From positions 62,001 to 126,000 of the forward strand of contig NZ_PPXD01000009.1 in NCBI RefSeq assembly GCF_002909375.1: a DNA stretch of 64,000 nt, given 5' to 3'. The translations under genes were made by a program, and so were the position numbers. Origin of the DNA: Cryobacterium zongtaii (lineage in GTDB: Bacteria > Actinomycetota > Actinomycetes > Actinomycetales > Microbacteriaceae). This document shows, one piece after another, positions 1 through 7,374 of the stretch (within the stretch, counting starts at the first letter, position 1; each line of letters opens with the position of its first letter). Below the pieces are notes generated by a model. It was given only the letters and a program-made list of their open reading frames with translations, had not been told where the DNA came from and did not search any database.

Positions 1-572
1 TCGCGGTGCTCGGCCCGCTCGTGGCCGACGAGAGCTTCGGCCGCGCCGCCTGGGGCCTGATCATCGCCGCCGAAACCGTGGGCCTCGCTCTCGGCGGGAT
101 GCTCGCGCTGCGCTGGCGACCCCGGCACGCCCTGGGCATCGGGGTGGGTCTGGTCGCGGTGACGGCCTTGCCCATCGTGGGACTCGCGCTGGTGCCGTTG
201 GTGCCGCTGCTCGTCATGGCCTTCCTCATCGGCGGGGTGGCCATCGAGCAGTTCGGGGTGGCCTGGGACCAGTCGCTGCAACAGAACATTCCGCAAGGCA
301 AGCTCGCCCGGGTGTACTCCTACGACGCGGTCGGCTCGTTCATCGCCATCCCGGTGGGGGAGATCCTGGTGGGACCGCTCGCGCATGCCTGGGGCACCAC
401 GCCGGTGCTGCTCGGCTGCGCCGCGGTGATCGTGGTCGCGAGCCTCGCGGCGCTCTCCGTCCCCAGCGTCCGCCGGCTCACCGTCGGCGTGCCCACGGCC
501 GATGCCCCGCCCGCCCAGGCTGCCGGCACCGATGCTGCTGTGCCTGCCGACCCCGCGCCAAGCCAGCCTTAA
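1..572 (+). CDS. MFS transporter, C-terminal part (5' end outside window)
   Basis: This is the C-terminal part of a membrane transporter; the reading frame is open to the left edge, so the start lies outside the window. About 190 residues are visible, with several hydrophobic segments (AAWGLIIAAETVGLALGG, VGLVAVTALPIVGLALV, VLLGCAAVIVVASLAAL) and the pattern 'RVYSYDAVGSFIAIPVGEIL' typical of the last half of major facilitator exporters. The protein ends in an Ala/Pro/Asp-rich tail of about 25 residues that is probably cytoplasmic. The substrate cannot be told from this half. The TAA stop is supplied by the first bases of a palindromic repeat that starts here. Confidence 0.75.
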   Translation, partial: AVLGPLVADESFGRAAWGLIIAAETVGLALGGMLALRWRPRHALGIGVGLVAVTALPIVGLALVPLVPLLVMAFLIGGVAIEQFGVAWDQSLQQNIPQGKLARVYSYDAVGSFIAIPVGEILVGPLAHAWGTTPVLLGCAAVIVVASLAALSVPSVRRLTVGVPTADAPPAQAAGTDAAVPADPAPSQP

Positions 573-636
573 CTGTTCCCGGTGCGGACATCTGCACCCG
601 GTACGCCGGGTGCAAATGTCCGATTCGGCAACAGTT
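571..636 (+). repeat. 66-bp palindromic repeat, copy 1
   Basis: This is a long imperfect palindrome. The outer arms are AACTGTT (571-577) and AACAGTT (630-636). The inner arms are CGGACATCTGCACCCGG (585-601) and CCGGGTGCAAATGTCCG (606-622), separated by a 4-nt loop. It overlaps the TAA stop of the upstream transporter gene. A second copy of the same length lies at 31107-31172 in reverse orientation, again on a TAA stop. No T-run follows, so it is not a classical terminator, though a hairpin in the 3' end of the transcript is expected. Confidence 0.75.
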
Positions 637-682
637 GCCACCGAGGTCGGCGGGCGGGCGGCAGCAGCGGGGAGGTCGACGG

Positions 683-1444
683 TCAGTCGCCGATGCCCAG
701 GATGCTGACGCCGGCCTCGCGCAGGCCGGCCAGAGTCGGATCGTCGGCCGCGGTGTCGGTGACGAGGCCCGCGATCTCGTCGAACGGCAGCACCCGGTAG
801 GGCGAGGCCACCCCGATCTTCTCGGCACTCGCCAGCACGTAGGTGTCGGCCGCCCGGCCCGCCAGCGCCCGCTTCATCGCGGCCTCCTCCACATCGCCGG
901 TGGTCAGGCCGGCGGTGGGATGCACCCCGGTGACGCCGAGTAGGAACAGGTCGGCGGTGATCGCCTGGGCGGCCTCGACCGCGGCGGCGCCACAGGTCAC
1001 CGCGGAGTGCTTGAACAGCCGGCCGCCGAGCAGGAAGACCTCGACGCCGTCGTGCGGCACCAGCGCGGCGGCAATGGTGGGGCTATGGGTGATGATCGTG
1101 CAGGTCAGGGTCGAAGGCAGCGCCTGCACCACCGCGAGGGTGGTCGTGCCGCCGTCGAGGATCACGGTGCTGCCCGGCATGATCAGCCGGGCCGCACGCG
1201 CGGCGACCCGGTCCTTGCTGTCGGGTTCCACGAGCCTGCGCTCGGCATACTGCGCCAGTGCGGGCGACACCGGCAGGGCACCGCCGTAGACCCGCTGGCA
1301 TAAGCCCGCGGCGGCGAGTTCGCGCAGGTCGCGGCGCACGCTGTCGTCGGAGAGGCCCAATTCCGCGGCGATCTCCTTGGCCACGACCTTGCCGTCCCTG
1401 GCGAGGCGGTCGAGCACGAGGGCCTGGCGTTCCGCAGCGAGCAT
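683..1444 (-). CDS. DeoR/GlpR-family transcriptional regulator
   Basis: This 253-residue protein is a sugar-responsive repressor of the DeoR family. Residues about 3-55 form the winged helix-turn-helix (KEIAAELGLSDDSVRRDLRELAAAGL) followed by the family hallmark VYGGA. The rest is the DeoRC phosphosugar-sensing domain (ILDGGTTT, TNSP-like THSPTIAAAL, FLLGVTGVH). The chosen start at 1444 has GGAAGGAA about 5 nt upstream; an upstream in-frame start at 1501 would lack one. It is divergent from the DUF4406-like gene with about 55 bp between, so it may control that small operon or the preceding transporter. The effector is unknown. Confidence 0.85.
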   Translation of the reverse strand: MLAAERQALVLDRLARDGKVVAKEIAAELGLSDDSVRRDLRELAAAGLCQRVYGGALPVSPALAQYAERRLVEPDSKDRVAARAARLIMPGSTVILDGGTTTLAVVQALPSTLTCTIITHSPTIAAALVPHDGVEVFLLGGRLFKHSAVTCGAAAVEAAQAITADLFLLGVTGVHPTAGLTTGDVEEAAMKRALAGRAADTYVLASAEKIGVASPYRVLPFDEIAGLVTDTAADDPTLAGLREAGVSILGIGD

Positions 1445-1499
1445 TTCACGTTCCTTCCGAGTTATGCATGTTTCTGCACGTTGTATTACTGTAGCGGAC

Positions 1500-1886
1500 A
1501 TGACCAGCTCCCTGATGATCCTGATCGCCGGCCCCTACCGTTCGGGCACCGGCGACGACCCCGTGCTCCTTCGCCAGAACCTCGCCCGCCTCGAGGAGGC
1601 GGCCTGGCCGATCTTCCAGGCCGGCCACCTGCCGATGATCGGCGAGTGGGTGGCGCTGCCGGTTCTCGCCAGCGCCGGGGTGACGGATGTGGGCCACCCG
1701 CTGGCCGCCGACGTGATGTATCCAACGGCCGAGCGCCTGCTCGAGAGGTGCGACGGCGTGCTGAGGCTGCCCGGCGACTCCCGCGGCGCCGACCAGGACG
1801 TCGCCATCGCCCGGCGCCGGGGCATCCCGGTGTACACCAGCATCACTGAGATCCCGGGCCTCGCCGAAGCATCGGCGCACCGGTGA
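1500..1886 (+). CDS. DUF4406-like small protein
   Basis: This 128-residue soluble protein starts IAGPYRSG and contains the pattern 'ERCDGVLRLPGDSRGADQDVAIARRRGIPVY'. That resembles DUF4406 / nucleoside 2-deoxyribosyltransferase-like Rossmann folds, in which such residues line a nucleotide pocket. The start ATG lies exactly 7 nt after TACTGT (1487-1492), which fits a leaderless transcript. The stop overlaps the GTG start of the Nudix gene, so the two are translationally coupled and probably act on related nucleotides. The function is inferred from fold resemblance only. Confidence 0.65.
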   Translation: MTSSLMILIAGPYRSGTGDDPVLLRQNLARLEEAAWPIFQAGHLPMIGEWVALPVLASAGVTDVGHPLAADVMYPTAERLLERCDGVLRLPGDSRGADQDVAIARRRGIPVYTSITEIPGLAEASAHR

Positions 1887-2596
1887 CCCCGGTCGCACTC
1901 GGGCGGCTCGGCGTCGACCTGCCGGACGGTCGGGGGCGTACCGGCCTGGACCAGGCCGGCACCGGCCTGCACGGCAACCCGGCCGTCACGGTCGAGCGGG
2001 TGGAGGTGACCTCCGACGGATGGCATGTGCTGCGGCGCACCACCTTCGGCTACCGGCGGCGCAATGGCCAGGTCGTCACCGAGCAGCGGGAAACGTACGA
2101 CCGCGGCAACGGCGCCACCATCCTGCTCTATGACCCGGACCGGCGCACCGTGCTGCTCACCCGGCAGTTCCGCTACGCCGCCTACGTCAACGGCCACGCC
2201 GACGGCATGCTCATCGAAACCGCGGCCGGGCTGCTCGACGACGACGCCCCCGAGGTGGCGATCCGCCGGGAAGCCGGCGAGGAGCTCGGCGTGAGGGTCG
2301 GCGCGGTGCGGCACCTCTTCGACCTGTACATGAGCCCGGGCTCGGTCACCGAGCTGGTGCACTTCTATCTGGCCGGGTACGGGCCGGCCGACCGGGTCGA
2401 CTCCGGGGGCGGTCTCGCCGAGGAGGGCGAAGACATCGAGGTGCTCGAGGTGCCCATTGACGACGCCCTGGCCATGGTGGCCGACGGCCGCATCGTCGAC
2501 GGCAAGACAGTCATCCTGCTGCAGTGGGCGGCACTGGCCGGCATCTTCCAGGCCTGCGCGAACCCGGCGTCCCGTACGGTGGCGAGGTCCGACTAG
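1883..2596 (+). CDS. Nudix hydrolase, NudK/GDP-mannose pyrophosphatase-like
   Basis: This 237-residue protein hydrolyses a nucleoside diphosphate linked to another moiety, most likely a nucleotide sugar. The Nudix helix REAGEELGV is intact, and the surrounding sequence (ETAAGLLDDDAPEVAIR, LFDLYMSPGSVTELVHFYLAGY) matches the NudK type closely. The N-terminal 40 residues are an extra strand region. It starts with GTG overlapping the previous stop (GTGA), which implies co-expression. The exact substrate (GDP-mannose, ADP-ribose or other) cannot be set from sequence. Confidence 0.85.
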   Translation: MTPVALGRLGVDLPDGRGRTGLDQAGTGLHGNPAVTVERVEVTSDGWHVLRRTTFGYRRRNGQVVTEQRETYDRGNGATILLYDPDRRTVLLTRQFRYAAYVNGHADGMLIETAAGLLDDDAPEVAIRREAGEELGVRVGAVRHLFDLYMSPGSVTELVHFYLAGYGPADRVDSGGGLAEEGEDIEVLEVPIDDALAMVADGRIVDGKTVILLQWAALAGIFQACANPASRTVARSD

Positions 2597-3594
2597 TCGG
2601 CCGGATGCTGACCGCGCGTGGCCACCTCGGCCTCGGCGAGCTGGGTGAGCTTCTCGAGGCTCAGGGGCCACTGTTCGCCGAACATACCGGCCCACTCATC
2701 GTCCACGTCCACATCCACCGTCAGGGTGGTGACCCCGTCGGCCTCGGTGAAGGTGTAGTTCTCGTGGGTGCCGATCAACCGTTTGGCGGCGTCACTGGTG
2801 GTGTCCTCGATGCCGTTCACGATCTGCCCGCGGTACTCGATGGAGAGGAACTCGTGCGGGCGGTGCTCGACGATCACCCCGACCATGCCGCCCTCGTCCC
2901 CGTCCTCGTCGCTGCCGAAAAACCGGATCTCGCTGCCGGGCAACCAGCTGCCGAGGAAATATGACCCCGGGTTGAACACGCTGGTCCACTGCCGGTAGGT
3001 GGCGTCGTCGAGCATCGTCTCCCAGACGATTTCGGCCGGGGCATTGATCTGGGTTGAGAAATGCATGGTTTCCATGGCGGGAGTGTAGCTCCGGTCACGC
3101 GTCCGCGCAGCCGGTTCGGCTGCCCGCTGCGCCCAGGCTGCCTCTGCCAGACCCTTGAGCTTGGCCAGCCCCTTTGGCCACAGCTCACCGAACAGTTCGG
3201 CGTAGGTGTCCGCGGTGTCCACGTCGATCGTCACCGTCGTCACCCCGTCGACCTCGCTGAAAGAGTAGGCCTCGCGCGCGCCGATCAGTTGCCTGGCCTC
3301 CCGGCTGGTGGTGTCATCGACGTCGTTCACGATCTGGCCCTGGTACTCGATCAGCACGAACTCGTACGGACGATGTTCGGTGATCACCCCGTACATGCCG
3401 TTCAGGCCGTTCAGTTCACCGCCGGGATTGCTGCCGAGAAACCGGATCTCGCTGCCGGGCAACCAGTCACCCTCGAAGTAGGAGTCCGGGTTGAACACGC
3501 TCGTCCACTGCCGGTAGGTGGAATCGTCGAACATCGTCTGCCAGACGATGGCGGCCGGTGCATTCACCACAATTGAGAAATGCTGCGTTTCCAT
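2593..3594 (-). CDS. Tandem SRPBCC (AHSA1-like) two-domain protein
   Basis: This 333-residue protein has two START/SRPBCC domains of the activator-of-Hsp90-homologue type, residues 1-150 and 174-333. They are clearly sister copies: METQHFSIVVNAPAAIVWQTM versus METMHFSTQINAPAEIVWETM, and both have RQWTSVFNP.SYF. These folds bind hydrophobic ligands and no catalytic role can be given. The start at 3594 lies 6 nt after TACACT (reading the minus strand), a leaderless promoter. The same TACACT-N6-ATG arrangement is kept inside the gene in front of the second domain (Met174 at 3075). The 3' end overlaps the convergent Nudix gene by 4 bp. Confidence 0.85.
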   Translation of the reverse strand: METQHFSIVVNAPAAIVWQTMFDDSTYRQWTSVFNPDSYFEGDWLPGSEIRFLGSNPGGELNGLNGMYGVITEHRPYEFVLIEYQGQIVNDVDDTTSREARQLIGAREAYSFSEVDGVTTVTIDVDTADTYAELFGELWPKGLAKLKGLAEAAWAQRAAEPAARTRDRSYTPAMETMHFSTQINAPAEIVWETMLDDATYRQWTSVFNPGSYFLGSWLPGSEIRFFGSDEDGDEGGMVGVIVEHRPHEFLSIEYRGQIVNGIEDTTSDAAKRLIGTHENYTFTEADGVTTLTVDVDVDDEWAGMFGEQWPLSLEKLTQLAEAEVATRGQHPAD

Positions 3595-3997
3595 GCGGTG
3601 AGTGTAGCTCCGGCCGCATCGCGCTCCTAGGGCTCGGCACCGGACCCGAATACCGGGAGTACGAGATTGTTCGAAAGTACTTTCCCATTCCAACCTGTGG
3701 ATAACCCTGTGGACAGGGTGTGGAAAACCCCGGAATCACCGCGCTGAGGCTGTGGATTGGGCTGTGGAAAAGCTGGGGAGAGAGCTGTGCACTTCTCTGA
3801 AACGGTCCGGCGCGGCGAAGTCCGCCACACGCCTCCCGCGTGCTAGCACTCTCGAAAGCGGATTCGTCTGCGCGCGGTTCGGGGGCCGCCCGGAATTCCG
3901 TGGTCACGGCCGGAGGCGTGGAAGGTCTAGCCTGATCCTCAGCGGCACTGTGGCCGCGGGGGGCACGCACCGGCGCGGAGGCCCCGGAAAGCGGCCA
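3595..3997. other. Gene-free 400-bp stretch with DnaA-box-like cluster
   Basis: This stretch separates the divergent SRPBCC gene and the hypothetical gene at 3998. It contains the SRPBCC promoter, a perfect 12-bp palindrome GAAAGTACTTTC at 3673-3684, and the TGTGGA-type cluster listed separately. The part from 3780 to 3997 shows no further clear signal. Confidence 0.6.
3696..3771 (+). promoter_or_regulatory. Cluster of five DnaA-box-like sites
   Basis: Five 9-mers in the same orientation match the DnaA box (TTATCCACA read on the other strand): TGTGGATAA 3696-3704 (perfect), TGTGGACAG 3708-3716, TGTGGAAAA 3719-3727, TGTGGATTG 3751-3759 and TGTGGAAAA 3763-3771. No dnaA, dnaN, rpmH or gyr gene is near, so this is not taken as the chromosomal origin. 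It may be a DnaA titration or regulatory site for the neighbouring genes. Confidence 0.5.
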
Positions 3998-4930
3998 GTG
4001 AGTTCGACGGATATGACACGATCGGCGGAATTCGATGCCTTCGGCCCCTGGGTGGACCGGGTGCACGACGCCACAGAGGTCCCCGGCCTGTACCGGGACT
4101 ACCCGGTGGATTTTGTCACCAGCCGGCTTGTGCTCAAGGTGCCCCGCAACATCAGCCGGCGCGATGCGCTGCCCACGATGGACCTGTACGACCACCTGAT
4201 CATCGCGGCCCCGGAGACGCTCGTCGTGCTGAGCCGTGTGAACGCCGACACCAGCGGGAGCCCCCGCGGCTACACCGAGAGGACCCTCGGCTACGGCGAC
4301 GTCGCTGCGGTCACCGAAACCATCGACATGGTGGACGGCCGCCTCGACATCCTGGCCCGCACGGGCGAGACCCTCACCGTGCCGTACAACGGGTCGTCGC
4401 AACAGGTGATCACCCGCCTCATCGACGTGCTGAGCGAACTCACGCTGGCGGCGCTGCGGCCCACGCCCGCCGTGACGATCCCCGAAGCGGATGCCCCGCC
4501 CGCCGACCTCGATCTGCTCGACCTGGGCAAGGAAGATGTGGGCCTGGTCACCTCATACTTCGACGTGATGCGCCACGAGCTCGGGGCGATCCTGCTCGCC
4601 GCCCACGGCCGGATGGTCTTACCGCCCCGCGGCGGCCTGGTCAATCGGGCCGTGCACGCTTTCTACCCGATGACCCTGCACGGAGCGGTGCTGTGCCGCA
4701 CCGACCGTGAGCTGCACATCGTCGGCCGCAAGGGCTGGCTGGTGCGCGGAAGCACCCCCGATCTGTCGCGCTCGCACACGAGCATCCCGTTGGCCGCGAT
4801 CGATGAGATCGTGCTGGCGCCGCACCCGACCTACCTGGGCGCATCCGTCGTCACCGTCCGTCTGGGCGCGGCGCGGATCGACCTGGTGCTGCCCGAAGGA
4901 TCGGCCGCCGTGCAGGCGCTCGTCGGGTAG
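3998..4930 (+). CDS. Hypothetical protein, unknown family
   Basis: This 310-residue soluble protein was not recognised. It has no signal peptide or membrane segment. Two related-looking halves are suggested: an N-terminal part with 'LYDHLIIAAPETLVVLSRVNADTSGSPRGYTERTLGYGDVAAVTE' and a C-terminal part with 'MTLHGAVLCRTDRELHIVGRKGWLVR...IPLAAIDEIVLAPHPTYLGASVVTVRLG'. Both resemble PH-like beta barrels that place a short peptide then 'I..IDEI'. That is an impression, not a family match. The GTG at 3998 has GGAAAG 8 nt upstream; ATG at 4013 is the alternative. Confidence 0.6.
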   Translation: MSSTDMTRSAEFDAFGPWVDRVHDATEVPGLYRDYPVDFVTSRLVLKVPRNISRRDALPTMDLYDHLIIAAPETLVVLSRVNADTSGSPRGYTERTLGYGDVAAVTETIDMVDGRLDILARTGETLTVPYNGSSQQVITRLIDVLSELTLAALRPTPAVTIPEADAPPADLDLLDLGKEDVGLVTSYFDVMRHELGAILLAAHGRMVLPPRGGLVNRAVHAFYPMTLHGAVLCRTDRELHIVGRKGWLVRGSTPDLSRSHTSIPLAAIDEIVLAPHPTYLGASVVTVRLGAARIDLVLPEGSAAVQALVG

Positions 4931-4986
4931 CAGCTGCCCGGCCGAGGTCATTCCCAAGACCCCGCCGCGCGGTTATCGTCGGTGGC

Positions 4987-5367
4987 ATGAAGCTCATCAC
5001 CTACGCCGGTGGCACCATCCTCACCGGCGACGACGTCGCGGAAGCCTTACTCGACTACGTCACCGCGCACTCCCAGGGTGAGGAGAGCATTGCGGTGGAG
5101 ATCCAGGTGCTCGAACCCGACGGCAGCACCCGCACGCACACTCTCGTGCTCGGCCCGGCCACCGAATTGAATGTGGCCGATGTCGCGGAGGACTCGCTCG
5201 CGGGTGAGATCGCGCTCTTTCCCCTGCCGGTCTTCCCGCCCAGCCACATCCTCGCGGTGAAGGAGCCATCGGCCGAGACCGAGGCAGAGGCCGAGGAGCA
5301 CGCCGCGGACTTCAACAGGGCAGTCGAGGAAATCGACCAGGGCAGCGACGGGTTGTTCGACCGGTGA
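4987..5367 (+). CDS. Small acidic hypothetical protein
   Basis: This 126-residue acidic protein has no recognised function. It begins MKLITYAGGTILTGDDVAEALLDYVT, with 'SIAVEIQVLEPDGSTRTHTLVLGPATELNV' in the middle and a Glu-rich tail (SAETEAEAEEHAADF). The style is that of short conserved proteins of Microbacteriaceae. The start follows TATCGT (4974-4979) by 7 nt, so the transcript is probably leaderless. It is 56 bp downstream of the previous hypothetical gene and on the same strand. Confidence 0.65.
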   Translation: MKLITYAGGTILTGDDVAEALLDYVTAHSQGEESIAVEIQVLEPDGSTRTHTLVLGPATELNVADVAEDSLAGEIALFPLPVFPPSHILAVKEPSAETEAEAEEHAADFNRAVEEIDQGSDGLFDR

Positions 5368-5504
5368 CGACCGGCGGGTGCCGAGTGTCATAGCCAGCGA
5401 AGCCACCTCGGCCTACACTCCGTCGTGAGACACCAGTCCGCGCCGGTCCTCGCATCGTGCGGGCCCTCCGGTCACAACGAGGAATGTGCAAAACGAGGAA
5501 TGTG

Positions 5505-5825
5505 ATGGGCAAGTTCATCTACGGGACGCCGGCGATCTCGGTAGAGATCGACGACCGCACACTCGCGCACCTCAAGGTCGTGATCGTGGCCAAGCTGCGC
5601 CGGGGCGAGAGTTTCGCATTCTCCTGGGAACGGTCCAAGGACTCGGGCAGTGGCCACAGCTCCATCTGGCTGAACCCCGCGGTACCCCTCGATTTCGAGT
5701 TCTCCGGCAAGCGGGAGCCCACGCTCAACCGCACCTGGATCGATGAACTCGTGCAGGTGGCGAACACCCCGGCCGGCCTGCGCATCCTCCCCGAACCGCC
5801 AGAGCGGACCCCGCGAGCCGAGTGA
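5505..5825 (+). CDS. DUF7882-like small protein
   Basis: This 106-residue protein begins MGKFIYGTPAISVEIDDRTLAHLKVVIVAKLRRGESFAFSW. That is the pattern of a family common in Microbacteriaceae (DUF7882, often misnamed in databases as ATP-dependent DNA ligase). The conserved parts are 'SGHSSIWLNPAVPLDFEFSGKR' and 'NRTWIDELVQVANTPAGLRILPEP'. The true function is unknown. A ribosome binding site GAGGAA lies 5 nt upstream, and a second copy of the same 12-bp block (ACGAGGAATGTG) lies just before it. Confidence 0.75.
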   Translation: MGKFIYGTPAISVEIDDRTLAHLKVVIVAKLRRGESFAFSWERSKDSGSGHSSIWLNPAVPLDFEFSGKREPTLNRTWIDELVQVANTPAGLRILPEPPERTPRAE

Positions 5826-5835
5826 CCCACGCGCC

Positions 5836-6651
5836 TCAGGTGAGGTCGTCGAAGTCGCCGCGCACCCAGCCCCAGTGCCGGTCGGCCGATCGGCGCACCA
5901 CGGCGCGGGCATCCGCCGCGATCACGGTGTCGAAGTTGCCGTACAGCCGGTCGAAGGTCAACCGCTCGAGGGTGCGGGCGATCCGCTCCACCACCGGACC
6001 CGACAGCGGCAGCCGGTTGGGGTAGCTGCGCATGAAGCTCACCGAGGTGCGGTCGGGGTTGGCGAACACTGTGTCGCCGCTGAGCAGCACGCCGCGCCCC
6101 GCCGCGCCGGCCGCCCAGTGCAGTACCCCGCTGCCGGGGAAGTGGCCGCCCACCTGCATCAGCGTGACGCCGGGCAACAGGCGCACCTCGCCCGACCATG
6201 CCCGGATCACCGGGTCGGGTCGGGCCACCCAGGCCAGGTCGGCCTCGGCCACCAGCACGGGCACACCGCCGAGCGCCCTACTCCACTCCACCTGCAGGCC
6301 GAACATGTGCGGATGGCTGGCCACGATCGCGCGCACCGGCCCGCGTTCGAGCACCCGGCCGGCGATGTCGTCGTCCACGAAGCCGATCGGGTCCCAGAGC
6401 ACGCTGCCTGTGGGGGTGCAGAGCAACTTGGTCTGCTGGCCGATGCCCACGGTCGGGGTGCTCTCGATGCCGAACAGGTCGGGTTCGAGCTCGAGGAGCT
6501 CGGCCCGGTAGCCCGCCTCGTACAGGTCGGCCAGCGTGGTCCACCGCTGGCCGTCGGCCGGCACCCACTGCCGTTCATCGGCGCAGATGGCGCAGACGCC
6601 GGTGTTCTCGGCGTGCTCGACGCCACAGGTGGCACAGATCCAGAAGCTCAC
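5836..6651 (-). CDS. MBL-fold metallo-hydrolase with N-terminal zinc ribbon
   Basis: This 271-residue protein has a short zinc-ribbon-like head (Cys6, Cys9, Cys20, Cys23 in CATC...CAIC) and a metallo-beta-lactamase fold behind it. Recognisable fold pieces are 'SHPHMFG' (His113, His115), 'GGHFPGSGVLHW' and 'LLSGDT'. The usual HxHxDH motif is reduced to HPHMFG, so the metal site must be a variant; family members with SHPHYY/F are common in bacteria. GTG at 6651 is taken as start because GGAAGG lies 7 nt before it. The substrate is unknown. Confidence 0.75.
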   Translation of the reverse strand: MSFWICATCGVEHAENTGVCAICADERQWVPADGQRWTTLADLYEAGYRAELLELEPDLFGIESTPTVGIGQQTKLLCTPTGSVLWDPIGFVDDDIAGRVLERGPVRAIVASHPHMFGLQVEWSRALGGVPVLVAEADLAWVARPDPVIRAWSGEVRLLPGVTLMQVGGHFPGSGVLHWAAGAAGRGVLLSGDTVFANPDRTSVSFMRSYPNRLPLSGPVVERIARTLERLTFDRLYGNFDTVIAADARAVVRRSADRHWGWVRGDFDDLT

Positions 6652-6769
6652 GGGGTACCTTCCGCAGGTGTCACAGACGGATGTTGCCGTCAGTATGCCG
6701 CCGCGGCACCGGGTTGCCCACCCGCGGACGAGCAGCCCCGCCCCACCATGTTGCCGTCCGTCTGGCCGC

Positions 6770-7327
6770 TCAGCGCGGGGTGAACGCCGCGTGGAAGAGA
6801 CCCCAAGCCCGCCGGGCCACATCCGGGCGGTCGGCGGCGTCGCTGCGGGCCAGCACCCCGGCCAGCATCGACACCGCGAGGATCACATCGGCGGTACCGA
6901 CGTGTTCGCCGATCCGGCCGGCCGCCTGCTCGCGCACGAGGAGACGCGCCACGACGATGTCGAGCCGGTCGGCCAGGTGCACCGCGCGGGGATCGTGGGC
7001 ATCCGCCATCACCAGGTCGATGAGCGCCGTCGAGGCCAGCGCCTGTTCGATCACCCGGTCCAGCAGGTCGTCGAGGGTGCTCTCCGGCCGGTCCACGAAG
7101 GTCTCGAGCGCCGCGAGGTTCTCGTCGAAGATGGCGATCGCCAGGGCGGTGCGATCGGGGAAATGCCTGTAGAGACTGCCCTGGCCCACGCCGGCCCGGC
7201 GGGCCACCGCGCTCAGCGGCGCGGAGAAGCCGTCGGCGGCAAAGACCTCCCGCGCGGCGGCGAGGAGCGCCCGGCGGTTTTCGGGTCCGGCACTCGGCCC
7301 CCGATTCGCTTTGGAATTTGTGCCCAC
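6770..7327 (-). CDS. TetR-family regulator
   Basis: This 185-residue protein has an N-terminal TetR helix-turn-helix (RALLAAAREVFAADGFSAPLSAVARRAGVGQGSLYRHFPDR, residues about 17-60) and a variable helical ligand domain. It starts with GTG and is divergent from the KstD-like flavoprotein, with 47 bp between them. A perfect inverted repeat (arms ATCCGGACA/TGTCCGGAT) sits in that gap. It most likely represses the flavoprotein-SDR operon and itself. Confidence 0.9.
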   Translation of the reverse strand: MGTNSKANRGPSAGPENRRALLAAAREVFAADGFSAPLSAVARRAGVGQGSLYRHFPDRTALAIAIFDENLAALETFVDRPESTLDDLLDRVIEQALASTALIDLVMADAHDPRAVHLADRLDIVVARLLVREQAAGRIGEHVGTADVILAVSMLAGVLARSDAADRPDVARRAWGLFHAAFTPR

Positions 7328-7340
7328 CGAGGTAGGTTAC

Positions 7341-7362
7341 ATCCGGACAGTGTTGTCCGGAT
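7341..7362. promoter_or_regulatory. TetR operator between 6770-7327 and 7375-9069
   Basis: A perfect inverted repeat with 9-bp arms ATCCGGACA and TGTCCGGAT around a 4-bp centre lies midway between the divergent start codons. It ends 12 bp before the flavoprotein start and overlaps where both promoters must lie. Confidence 0.75.
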
Positions 7363-7374
7363 CGAGGAGGAGTC

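Noticed and set aside
3696..3771. Chromosomal origin (oriC)
   Set aside because: DnaA-box-like sites are present, but dnaA, dnaN, rpmH and gyrase genes are absent around it and there is no AT-rich unwinding stretch.
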